From: Halosolutus gelatinilyticus
GTDB lineage: Archaea > Halobacteriota > Halobacteria > Halobacteriales > Natrialbaceae
Reading direction: 5' to 3'
DNA length: 64,000 bases
Assembly (NCBI RefSeq): GCF_023028105.1
Contig: NZ_CP095491.1
Location: forward strand, 1,302,001 to 1,366,000
A program made the position numbers and the translations under genes. The notes beneath the pieces were generated by a model. It did not search any database. It saw only the letters and a list, made by a program, of their open reading frames with translations, and had not been told where the DNA came from. Positions 53,618 to 61,892 of this stretch are shown here, in pieces (position 1 is the stretch's first letter; each line of letters opens with the position of its first letter).

Positions 53618-56377
53618 ATGACGGACGACTCCTGCAGGACGGACGAGCGGTATCGATCATCCCCCGACGAAACGGGCAGCGATAGCTACGACCGACGGTG
53701 GTTCCTCGAGATGGTCGGCGTCGGGACTGCCGGCCTCGTTGCCGGCGGGGCGACGGGGACGGCGGCCGCGGCTCCGGACGGCGAGTCGCCGGCACTCGAC
53801 CTCGTCGACGGCGATTCGGCGATCGAACAGCCGACGCACACGGCCGTCGGCGACGGGCGGTGGAACGATCCGACGACCTGGAACGACGGCGTCCCTGACG
53901 ACGACGCCAGGGTGGCGATTCCGTCGGGCGTCACGGTGACGCTGGGCGGCGAAACTGCGCGGCTCCACTGGCTCCGGGTGGACGGCACGTACCGCGTCGA
54001 CCCGGCCGCGGACTCCCACCTCCGCGCGGGCACGATCGTCTCGACAGCGGAAAGTACCGTCGAGATCGGCACGGCGGCCGACCCGGTGGGCCCGAACGCC
54101 ACCGCGACGGTGACGTTCGCGGATCGCGGGGCGATCGACGAGGGCTGGGACCCCGATCGCGTGAGCCGGGGACTGCTGGCGGGCGGCGACCTCGAGATCG
54201 TCGGCGCGGCGAAGACGGCCCACACGACTCTCGCCACGCACCCCCGTGCGGGAGACGGCCACCTCGAACTCGAGACGTCGCCGACGAACTGGCGGCCCGG
54301 CGACGCGCTGGTCGTCCCCGGCGTCTCGGCGCGGGAGAACCAGGACGAGGAAGTGACCGTCGCGAGCGTCAGCGGCTCGACGGTCGCCATCGAGGAGACC
54401 CTGGTACACGATCACGCCCCGCCGTCCGGGTACGACCTGGACTCGTACGTCCTGAACCTGGATCGGTCCGTCCGGCTCCGATCGGAAACCACCGAAATCA
54501 AGCGTCGCGGACACGTGATGGTGATGTCGCCGGGGTCCACGATCCGCCACGCCGGATTCTACGACCTCGGCCGAACCGACAAGACGCGGCGGTTCTCCGA
54601 TCCCCTGTACGGCGGCTCCGAGCTCGAACTGGACCCCACCGAGAACGTCAAATCCCGGTACTCGCTGCACTTCCACAGAACGGGGGCCGACTACGACCTC
54701 GATCCCCACGACGTCACCGGCTGCGTGGTCGCGCCCCGGACCGACGGCAACGGGTGGACGGGCAGCCCGGGGTGGGGGTTCACGAACCACCAGAGCTACG
54801 CCGCGATCGAGGACTGCATCAGCTACAAGGTCGTCGGGACGGGCTTTATGACCGAGACCGGCATCGAGATCGGACACTTCCGGAACAACTTCGCGCTCCG
54901 TTCGGCGGGCAGCGGCGACGATCCCGACTGGCGGGAGTTCATCGAGAACTTCAACCACGAGCGCAACATCGACGATTACGGTCACGGCGGCCACGGCTTC
55001 TGGCTGCACGGGCCGCTCGTCTCCGTCGAGAACAACGTCGCCGCGGGCCACCGGAATTTCGCGTTCGCCTACTGGACGCGGGCGCTCGGGGACTACGTCC
55101 CCGACGCGCTCCCCTTCGACGACCCTCGCGAGCAGAACGCGCCGTTCGACGAGATGACCGAGGCGGATCTCGGCCGCCACCGCGGCAACGTTCCGAACGT
55201 CCCCGCGTCGTACGCCGACGACAAGCCCTCCGAGGAGCACAACGTCGCGCCCGGCACCGGCGGCCCCAGCGTCGCCGAGTTCGCCCATGCCACCTACGAG
55301 GCCGACGACGGCACCGTCTACGTCGACGAGGGGTCGATCCCGTTCCGGAACGTCGACAACGTCGCCTTCGCCTCGGGCGCCGGCATCGACGTCATGAACG
55401 TCATGCGAGGCGCGTACGACGGGGAAATCGAAGGCGAAACCGAGTACTACGCCCGCATCGAGAATTTCACCGGCTGGAACCTCCGAGGACGGGACGGCGA
55501 GGACGAACTCCCGCACGCGAGCGTCGAGGGATTCGGCGGCGTCCGCGGGGTCGATCTCGGCATCGCCCTCCGCTACTCCGGGTACGCGACGGTGACGAAC
55601 TCGCGGCTGATCGGCGACGGGCGGGGCGTCGGCATCAGCCACAACATGCGCATGAACCACCTCGTCGTCGAAGACACCTCGATCGAAGGGTTCGAGGACG
55701 GGATCGGAGCGCTGAATCCGGGGCGAACCGACGTCAGTGGGTGCGACTTCGACAACGCGAACACCGACGTGTACGTAAGCGGCGACGACATCTTCGGTGG
55801 CGACGTGACCGTCGATCTGTGGGACATCGACGCCGACGAGACGGTCCGACTCGATCCGGGAGACGGCATGGATCAGGACCTCTCGCTCGACGGCGCCGCC
55901 CTGTACTACGAGGAGACCGCACCGCCCGAGGCCGTGGCGGATCCGCGAGTCGACGGCGGGTTGCTCGTCGACGACGGGTCGGACGATGACGAGAACCAGC
56001 CCGGCCTTCCGGTGACGATCGACGCGGTGGACTACGCCGATTCGACGGGCGACTACGAGATCGAGGGGAACGGCGAAGGCGGCGAATCGATCGGCTGGAT
56101 CGACGGCGGTAACTGGTGGGAGTACGAGCCGGCGATCGACGGCGACGTCGCCGCCGACGTCGTGGTGAACGTGTCGTCGCCGTACGACGACACGGCGTTT
56201 CACGTGACGGTCGACGGCCAGGACGTCTCGGGCACCGTCGACGTGCCTAACACCGGCGGCTGGCACGACTGGACCGACGTCACCGCCGCCGCTGACGTCG
56301 CGATCGGTCCCGACAGCACGATCCGCGTCGTCGCCGAGACCGGCTCCTGGAACGTCAACCGCCTCGAGTTGCGGTAG
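53618..56377 (+). CDS. Secreted G8 / parallel beta-helix / CBM6 protein, putative new glycan-active enzyme
   Basis: The 919-residue protein has a Tat signal (DRRWFLEMVGVGTAGLVAGG), then a G8 domain (about residues 75-190) with the defining DGRWNDPTTWNDGVPDDDA and VAIPSGVTVTLGG. The centre is a right-handed parallel beta-helix containing SRYSLHFHRTG, matching the (Y)(P/S)(I/L)HFH motif of PKHD1L1/CEMIP-type proteins, and a His/Gly-rich strand DYGHGGHGFWLHGP. A linker leads to a C-terminal CBM6 (about 795-919) nearly matching that of the GH81 enzyme. CEMIP in animals depolymerises hyaluronan, so a polysaccharide-cleaving role is plausible. Start at the ATG at 53618. Confidence 0.85.
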   Translation: MTDDSCRTDERYRSSPDETGSDSYDRRWFLEMVGVGTAGLVAGGATGTAAAAPDGESPALDLVDGDSAIEQPTHTAVGDGRWNDPTTWNDGVPDDDARVAIPSGVTVTLGGETARLHWLRVDGTYRVDPAADSHLRAGTIVSTAESTVEIGTAADPVGPNATATVTFADRGAIDEGWDPDRVSRGLLAGGDLEIVGAAKTAHTTLATHPRAGDGHLELETSPTNWRPGDALVVPGVSARENQDEEVTVASVSGSTVAIEETLVHDHAPPSGYDLDSYVLNLDRSVRLRSETTEIKRRGHVMVMSPGSTIRHAGFYDLGRTDKTRRFSDPLYGGSELELDPTENVKSRYSLHFHRTGADYDLDPHDVTGCVVAPRTDGNGWTGSPGWGFTNHQSYAAIEDCISYKVVGTGFMTETGIEIGHFRNNFALRSAGSGDDPDWREFIENFNHERNIDDYGHGGHGFWLHGPLVSVENNVAAGHRNFAFAYWTRALGDYVPDALPFDDPREQNAPFDEMTEADLGRHRGNVPNVPASYADDKPSEEHNVAPGTGGPSVAEFAHATYEADDGTVYVDEGSIPFRNVDNVAFASGAGIDVMNVMRGAYDGEIEGETEYYARIENFTGWNLRGRDGEDELPHASVEGFGGVRGVDLGIALRYSGYATVTNSRLIGDGRGVGISHNMRMNHLVVEDTSIEGFEDGIGALNPGRTDVSGCDFDNANTDVYVSGDDIFGGDVTVDLWDIDADETVRLDPGDGMDQDLSLDGAALYYEETAPPEAVADPRVDGGLLVDDGSDDDENQPGLPVTIDAVDYADSTGDYEIEGNGEGGESIGWIDGGNWWEYEPAIDGDVAADVVVNVSSPYDDTAFHVTVDGQDVSGTVDVPNTGGWHDWTDVTAAADVAIGPDSTIRVVAETGSWNVNRLELR

Positions 56378-56512
56378 CTTCCGCCCGCGATACCGGTTGC
56401 GCTCGCCAGCCGCCGTCGGATTCCGGCTCCCGAATCGCCGCCGATCTCGACGCCGTCGCCTCGAACCGAACGGACGACTTTGCCCCGTGATGCCATACCA
56501 CAATAATTATTA

Positions 56513-56552
56513 CTTCGGATTCGAGCTTAATACTAGATGCCGGAATCCGAAG
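56513..56552. promoter_or_regulatory. 10-bp-arm palindrome around the GH81 TATA box
   Basis: CTTCGGATTC (56513-56522) and GAATCCGAAG (56543-56552) are perfect inverted copies separated by 20 bases, centres 30 bp apart. The spacer contains CTTAATACT (56526-56534), a TATA-like element. The transcript would start near 56555, with a leader of about 115 bases to the ATG at 56672. Binding here would block TBP, so this is a strong repressor-operator candidate, possibly for the locus TrmB. Confidence 0.55.
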
Positions 56553-56671
56553 GGGAAGTGAGCTGACCGCGTCGGGCGGCCGACGATCGGCGTCCATCGT
56601 TCCGTGGGAACCTCGACGGCGCGGAGAACGGAGCGTGACGACCCCTCCGGATACCGGTATCCGCACTACCA

Positions 56672-59600
56672 ATGACACGCGACAACGACACTGACGACGA
56701 CGCGTTCGGCCTTCCACGGCGGACGTACTTACAGGGCATCGCTGCGGCGACCGCGATCGGTGCGAGCGTCGACGCCGCGTCGGCGGCCGTCGACGACTCG
56801 ACGATCGTGTCGGTCGGCGAGGGGAGTTACACGACCGAGATCCCGAGCGGCTACGACTACGCGGAGCCGATGACCGCGGCGGACGTCTTCACGACGGACG
56901 CCGAGGGCCCCCCGCTGCCGTCGAACGACTGGTGGAGCGGCCTCCACCTCGGGTACAACCCCTACGACGAGTACACGTACAGCCACTCCAACGGCGCGAC
57001 CGTCGCACTGCCGTACTACGGATTTCCGTCGGACATCGGGCTTTCGGTCCAGATTCCGGACACGTGGAAGGGCGAGTACCTGGACCAGCGCCTGGAGACC
57101 TCGAAGCTCGCCAAGATGGACGACGACGTGATCCCGCGGCTGTTCGTCGGCCACACGGCCGTCTCCACCTACGAGGACGTCCGCGTCGACGGCTACGGCG
57201 ACTGGAACGTCCGCGCCCGCTGGGGCGACGGAACCGCGACCAGCATGGACGTGACGATGGTGCGGGGCTCGCCGTTCATCTTCGTCGAGTACGAGGGCGG
57301 CGGCGCCGAAATCGAGCTGTACGAGTACTATCAGGACGACGGCGAGGGCGGCGACGACGCCGATCCGCTGGAGGAGGGTCGGATCGACGTCTTCGCCGAT
57401 CGGGGGAACGTTCTCGGCGTGACCCTGTACCCCGACGAGGACAACGACGAACTCGTCGACCAGCCGAAGTCGATCCAGCACTTCGGGCTGTACGCGCCTG
57501 AGGGCGCGACCTGGGACGGCGTCGGGACGGCGACCGTCTCCTCGCAGCTCGGTGGACAGGACTACCTGACCGTGGCCGTCCTCCCCGACGACGACCCGGC
57601 GACGCTGGACGAGTTCGGCGACTACGCCTACAACGTCGTTCGGGACACGACGGTCGACTGGGAGTACCGCGAGACCGACGCCAGCGGCGAGCCGGTCTCC
57701 GAAGTCGAGACGACGTTCGCGTTCGACATCGAGGAACGTCCCGAGAGCGCTGCCAGCGGGACGCTGGCCGGCCTGTTTCCCCACCAGTGGAAGCACTCCG
57801 ACGCTCCGCTGACCGACATCGAGTTCTGGTCGCCGAAAGGGACGATGAAGGTGTTCGCCGGTGACTCGTTCCGGACGACGCTGCGGTATCCCGGCATCCT
57901 CCCGTTCATGCCCGACGCGGGCACGGGCGACGACGCCCAGCTCGAACAGTACGTCGAGAACCTGGTCAACGACTACGACCCCTACGAGGCACAGGGCGTG
58001 CCGAACGAAGCCTACTGGGCCGGAAAGGACCTGATGCGCAACGCCGCGGCGATTCCGATCGCCGAGCAGCTCGGCCGCGACGACGCCACGCAGTTCTTCC
58101 GGGACGCCGTTCAGAAGCGACTGGAGTGTTTCTTCGACGTGGAGACGAACGAGTGGGAGGTCGGCGGCGAGACGTACGCGACCGAAGACGGTCAGGAGGT
58201 CACGTACTACCACGACGATCTGGGTATCTTCCAGACCTATCCCGGCGGCGAGTTCGGCGCCGTCGAGGCTATCAACGACCACCACCTACAGTTCGGCTAC
58301 TTCATCTACGTCGCTAGCGAAATCGCTCGACAGAACCCTCAGTGGGCCCAGGAGGACCAGTACGGCGGGATCGTCGAGCTGATGATCCGCGAGTACGCCA
58401 ACTGGGAGCGCCCGGACAAGTCCGCGCCGCAGGATCCCGCCACGAACCCCAAGGACGCGTTCCCGTTCCTGCGGACGTTCAGTCCGTACATCGGCCACTC
58501 CTACGCGGGCGGCATCCAGGGTAACGACTGGGGCGCCAACCAGGAATCGGCCTCCGAAGCGGTCGCGTCCTACGCGGCGATGATCCGCTGGGGTGAGATC
58601 ACCGGCAACGAGGAGCTGCGCGACGCCGGAATTTACCTCTATACCCACGAGATTCACGCCATGTGGGAGTACTGGTTCGACGAGGACGACGACTCCGTCC
58701 CGGACGACCTGGCGATCGACGTCGAGCCGCCCGGGTGGCGGATGGCGCTGCCCGGCGGCCAACTCGACTACAGTCCGATGGCCTGGGACGTCGGCTACTG
58801 GCGCCACGTCTACTGGGACATCGCCGACGCCATCGAACTGTACGGCATCAACTGGATCCCGACGGGGGGTCACTCGTTCTTCCTCGGGATGAACCAGGAG
58901 TACGCGCAGACGAACTGGGACAACCTGGTCGATGCGCGGGCGCACCTGGCTGACGGGTACGACCACATCGACATCCCGGACCCCGAGCGGGACTTCATGG
59001 ACGGCTGGCAGCAGGCCGCCGTCGTCTACCGGTCCATGTTCGACCCGGCCGGCGCGATCGACCTGCTCGACAGCGAACTGCCCATGGCGCCCGAGGGGAA
59101 CTCCTCGGCGTTCGTCTACCAATTCGCCCACGCCATGAACGGCGTGGGGACGCCCGACCACACGGTCGTCGCGGACGCGCCGTTCTACCAGGTGTTCGAG
59201 GACGGCGGCGAGCGGACCTACGTCGCCTACAACGCGAGCGACTCGCCCGTCACGGTGTCGTTCAGCGACGGCGCCTCGATAAGCGTGCCGGCGAACGCGA
59301 TGGCAACGTCCGACGGCGACGGCGGTAGCGGAGACACGACCCCGCCCACCGCCCCGTCGAACCTGACGACGACCGGGACGACCGAAACGTCGATTTCGAT
59401 CGAGTGGAATGCCGCCTCGGACGCCGGCGGTTCCGGCCTGCTGAACTACGCCGTCTACGTCGACGGCTCGATCGAGCAGACGACCGGCGCCGGCACGACG
59501 AGCGCCACCCTGACCGGCCTGGACGCGGACACGGAGTACGAAATCTACGTGACCGCACAGGACGGCGCGGGCAACGAGTCAGCCGCCTCCAACGCGGTCA

Positions 59601-60493
59601 GGCCGAGCACCGATCGGGACGACGGCGGCTCCGGCGGCGACGTCGTGACGGCGATCAACTGCGCCGGCGACGCCTACGCGACGAGCGACGGCACGGAGTT
59701 CCTCGCCGACCAGTACAACAGCAGCGGCGGCGAACTCACCGTCGGCGACGAGATCGCCGGCACGGACGACGATCCGATCTATCAAAGCGTCCGCGAGGGC
59801 GAGTTCGAGTACGCCATCCCCGTCGAGGACGGCAGCTACGAGGTGACGATCCACTTCGCCGAGCTGTGGTTCTCCGAGGCGGGCGATCGGCTACAGAGCG
59901 TCCACGCCGAGGGGACCGAGCGAATCACAGAGTATGACATCGTCGCCGAGGCCGGCGACGGTCTCACGGCGGTCCGGGAGACGTTCTCCGTCGACGTCAC
60001 CGGCGGCGAACTGAACCTGTTCTTCGAGGCGGTGCAGGACCAGGCGCACGTCGCGGCCATCGAGGTCGTCGACCCCGACGGGAGCGGGGACGACAGCAAC
60101 GACGGTGACGGCGAGCCGGAGCTACCCCAATCGGTCTCGTCGGTCGACTACGACGACGCCGAGGGCGACTTCGACACCGAGGACAACGGCGAGGGCGGCC
60201 AGTCGATCGGTTGGATCGACGCCGGCGACTGGTGGGAGTACGACGCCCCCATCGACACCGGCGGCTCCGTCGACCTGACCGCGCGGGTGTCCTCGCCGTA
60301 CGACGGGACGGCGTTCCGCGTCGAGGTCGACGGTCAGAACGTCTCGGGCACCGTCGATGTACCTAACACGGGCGGCTGGCACGACTGGACCACCGTGACC
60401 GCGGCGACCGACGTGACGGTCGACGCCGGCAGCACCATCCGGGTGGTTTCGGAATCCAACTCTTGGAACTTCGACGAATTGCGCCTAGAGTGA
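56672..60493 (+). CDS. Secreted multidomain GH81 endo-beta-1,3-glucanase
   Basis: The 1273-residue enzyme has a Tat signal (PRRTYLQGIAAATAIGAS), then a GH81 catalytic region (about residues 45-880). Landmarks are PLPSNDWWSGLHLGYN, VRGSPFIFVEYEGG, NDHHLQFGYFIYVA and NQESASEAVASYAAM, where Glu625 and Glu629 sit in the family's acidic cluster. An FN3 domain (about 892-982), a malectin-like domain (about 990-1145, AINCAGDAYATSDG ... NLFFEAVQDQAHVAAIEVVD in part) and a CBM6 (about 1155-1273) follow. GH81 enzymes cut insoluble and soluble beta-1,3-glucan at internal bonds. The malectin and CBM6 modules would hold the enzyme on the polymer. Confidence 0.93.
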   Translation: MTRDNDTDDDAFGLPRRTYLQGIAAATAIGASVDAASAAVDDSTIVSVGEGSYTTEIPSGYDYAEPMTAADVFTTDAEGPPLPSNDWWSGLHLGYNPYDEYTYSHSNGATVALPYYGFPSDIGLSVQIPDTWKGEYLDQRLETSKLAKMDDDVIPRLFVGHTAVSTYEDVRVDGYGDWNVRARWGDGTATSMDVTMVRGSPFIFVEYEGGGAEIELYEYYQDDGEGGDDADPLEEGRIDVFADRGNVLGVTLYPDEDNDELVDQPKSIQHFGLYAPEGATWDGVGTATVSSQLGGQDYLTVAVLPDDDPATLDEFGDYAYNVVRDTTVDWEYRETDASGEPVSEVETTFAFDIEERPESAASGTLAGLFPHQWKHSDAPLTDIEFWSPKGTMKVFAGDSFRTTLRYPGILPFMPDAGTGDDAQLEQYVENLVNDYDPYEAQGVPNEAYWAGKDLMRNAAAIPIAEQLGRDDATQFFRDAVQKRLECFFDVETNEWEVGGETYATEDGQEVTYYHDDLGIFQTYPGGEFGAVEAINDHHLQFGYFIYVASEIARQNPQWAQEDQYGGIVELMIREYANWERPDKSAPQDPATNPKDAFPFLRTFSPYIGHSYAGGIQGNDWGANQESASEAVASYAAMIRWGEITGNEELRDAGIYLYTHEIHAMWEYWFDEDDDSVPDDLAIDVEPPGWRMALPGGQLDYSPMAWDVGYWRHVYWDIADAIELYGINWIPTGGHSFFLGMNQEYAQTNWDNLVDARAHLADGYDHIDIPDPERDFMDGWQQAAVVYRSMFDPAGAIDLLDSELPMAPEGNSSAFVYQFAHAMNGVGTPDHTVVADAPFYQVFEDGGERTYVAYNASDSPVTVSFSDGASISVPANAMATSDGDGGSGDTTPPTAPSNLTTTGTTETSISIEWNAASDAGGSGLLNYAVYVDGSIEQTTGAGTTSATLTGLDADTEYEIYVTAQDGAGNESAASNAVRPSTDRDDGGSGGDVVTAINCAGDAYATSDGTEFLADQYNSSGGELTVGDEIAGTDDDPIYQSVREGEFEYAIPVEDGSYEVTIHFAELWFSEAGDRLQSVHAEGTERITEYDIVAEAGDGLTAVRETFSVDVTGGELNLFFEAVQDQAHVAAIEVVDPDGSGDDSNDGDGEPELPQSVSSVDYDDAEGDFDTEDNGEGGQSIGWIDAGDWWEYDAPIDTGGSVDLTARVSSPYDGTAFRVEVDGQNVSGTVDVPNTGGWHDWTTVTAATDVTVDAGSTIRVVSESNSWNFDELRLE

Positions 60494-60505
60494 GAACGCC
60501 TTCGA

Positions 60506-61642
60506 TCAGTCGTCCTCCGATGCGCGCTCGGCGATCGGCGCGTCGTCGGCGTCGACGCCGCTCGCACTCGTCGGCTCGTCGAACTCGATGGCCTCGAGGG
60601 AGATCCGAACCGCCTCGACGTCCTCGTAGACGGCGCCCCAGCCGCCGACGCTGTATCGATCGTCCTCGGCGACGACCTCGAGTTGCAGGAACCCGGCCAG
60701 CTCCTCGAACGACGGACGGCCGTCGACGCGGTAGACGCCCGGGTACGCGATGTCGGTGACGATCCCGGTGATCTCGCAGGGGTCGTTCGTGTCGACCCAC
60801 GTGCCCTCGATCGTCACCGCGACGTTCGCGCCGTCCGCCCACAGCGGCGCCACGTCGCGGACGAACTCCTCGAGAGTCATGTAGACGCACGGCGGATCGG
60901 TGTCCTCGTAGACGGTCTCCCAGAGGGCCCACACGCCCGTCTGAAAGTACCAGTGGAAGATAAACGAGAGGATGTAGTCGTCGATCAGGACGCCGAACGG
61001 CCTGTTGGCCCAGTCGTTCGGCGTGAAACACGTCTGTGTTCGGTCCGCGATGAGCAGGAACGGGCCAGGGATTCGGCAGGCGCGAAGCTCCGTCACCGTT
61101 TCGTCGAGATCGATGTCCGCGAGCTCGTCCGTCAGATCGTCGCCGTAGACGGCCACGTTCGTGACGACGCCGCGATCGCAGGCCTCCTGCAGGGCGTTCG
61201 TCAGGGCGCGGAATTGGTCGACGGTCGCGGACAGCTCGATGAAGCTCTCCGCGTCCCGGATCAAGTCGCGCGCCCGATCGACGACCGTCTCCTCGTGCTT
61301 GACGACGCTGACCGTGTGGTCGTTGACCGCCGGCTGCTCCCATCGGTCCTCGACCGCGTCCGCGGCCCTGTTCATCAGCGTCCCCCGCGATCGCAGCTGG
61401 CTGAGCACTTTGATCGGCTCCTTGGGGCGGGCGTGGAGCGTGTCCTGGTCGAACGTCTCGACGTAATCCATCCGCTCGAGCGCGCGGAGGGTGTCGTAGA
61501 TCTGGGACACCGGGACGGAACACTGGTTTGCGACTTCCACGGCCGGCGTCATTCCCTGCTCGAGTAGCGTGATGTAGGCGTCGGCCTGGTACGCGGTCAA
61601 CCCCGCGTCCTGGAGCGCGTCTTGGAGACGGTCCCTGTCCAT
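60506..61642 (-). CDS. TrmB-family sugar-responsive transcriptional regulator
   Basis: The 378-residue protein has an N-terminal winged helix (LQDALQDAGLTAYQADAYIT, PVSQIYDTLRALERMDYVE) and a coiled linker. A phospholipase D-like middle domain contains RALTNALQEACDRGV, and the C-terminal TrmB sugar-binding domain reads VAVTIEGTWVDTNDPCEITG. TrmB proteins bind maltose, glucose or other sugars and switch between repression and activation. Flanked on both sides by GH81 genes, it is the obvious regulator of this locus. It converges on the first GH81 gene, whose stop lies 13 bases away. Confidence 0.9.
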   Translation of the reverse strand: MDRDRLQDALQDAGLTAYQADAYITLLEQGMTPAVEVANQCSVPVSQIYDTLRALERMDYVETFDQDTLHARPKEPIKVLSQLRSRGTLMNRAADAVEDRWEQPAVNDHTVSVVKHEETVVDRARDLIRDAESFIELSATVDQFRALTNALQEACDRGVVTNVAVYGDDLTDELADIDLDETVTELRACRIPGPFLLIADRTQTCFTPNDWANRPFGVLIDDYILSFIFHWYFQTGVWALWETVYEDTDPPCVYMTLEEFVRDVAPLWADGANVAVTIEGTWVDTNDPCEITGIVTDIAYPGVYRVDGRPSFEELAGFLQLEVVAEDDRYSVGGWGAVYEDVEAVRISLEAIEFDEPTSASGVDADDAPIAERASEDD

Positions 61643-61892
61643 GCCCTCACCACTGGAGCACCTACTAATCAGTCTTTTGCAAATTCGGACGGCGAACCGG
61701 CGGCTTCGCGGGCGACACCGTTCGTGCCCGGGGATGATCGAGCGCGCGGCGTGTTGCGAGCGGACTCGATCCGTCGCGTCTCACCCCGAGAGAGGCATCG
61801 ACGCGGAACCGGCGGAGCCGATCGCGTCGTCCCGATCGCCGCCGGAATCGACGGGGGACGACGCGGACCCGAGTCCGATCGTTCCGCCGGGG

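Noticed and set aside
53657-56503. 948-codon - strand frame
   Set aside because: It is antisense to the G8/CBM6 gene, whose + strand translation has signal peptide, G8 and CBM6 features; the minus frame has no domain.
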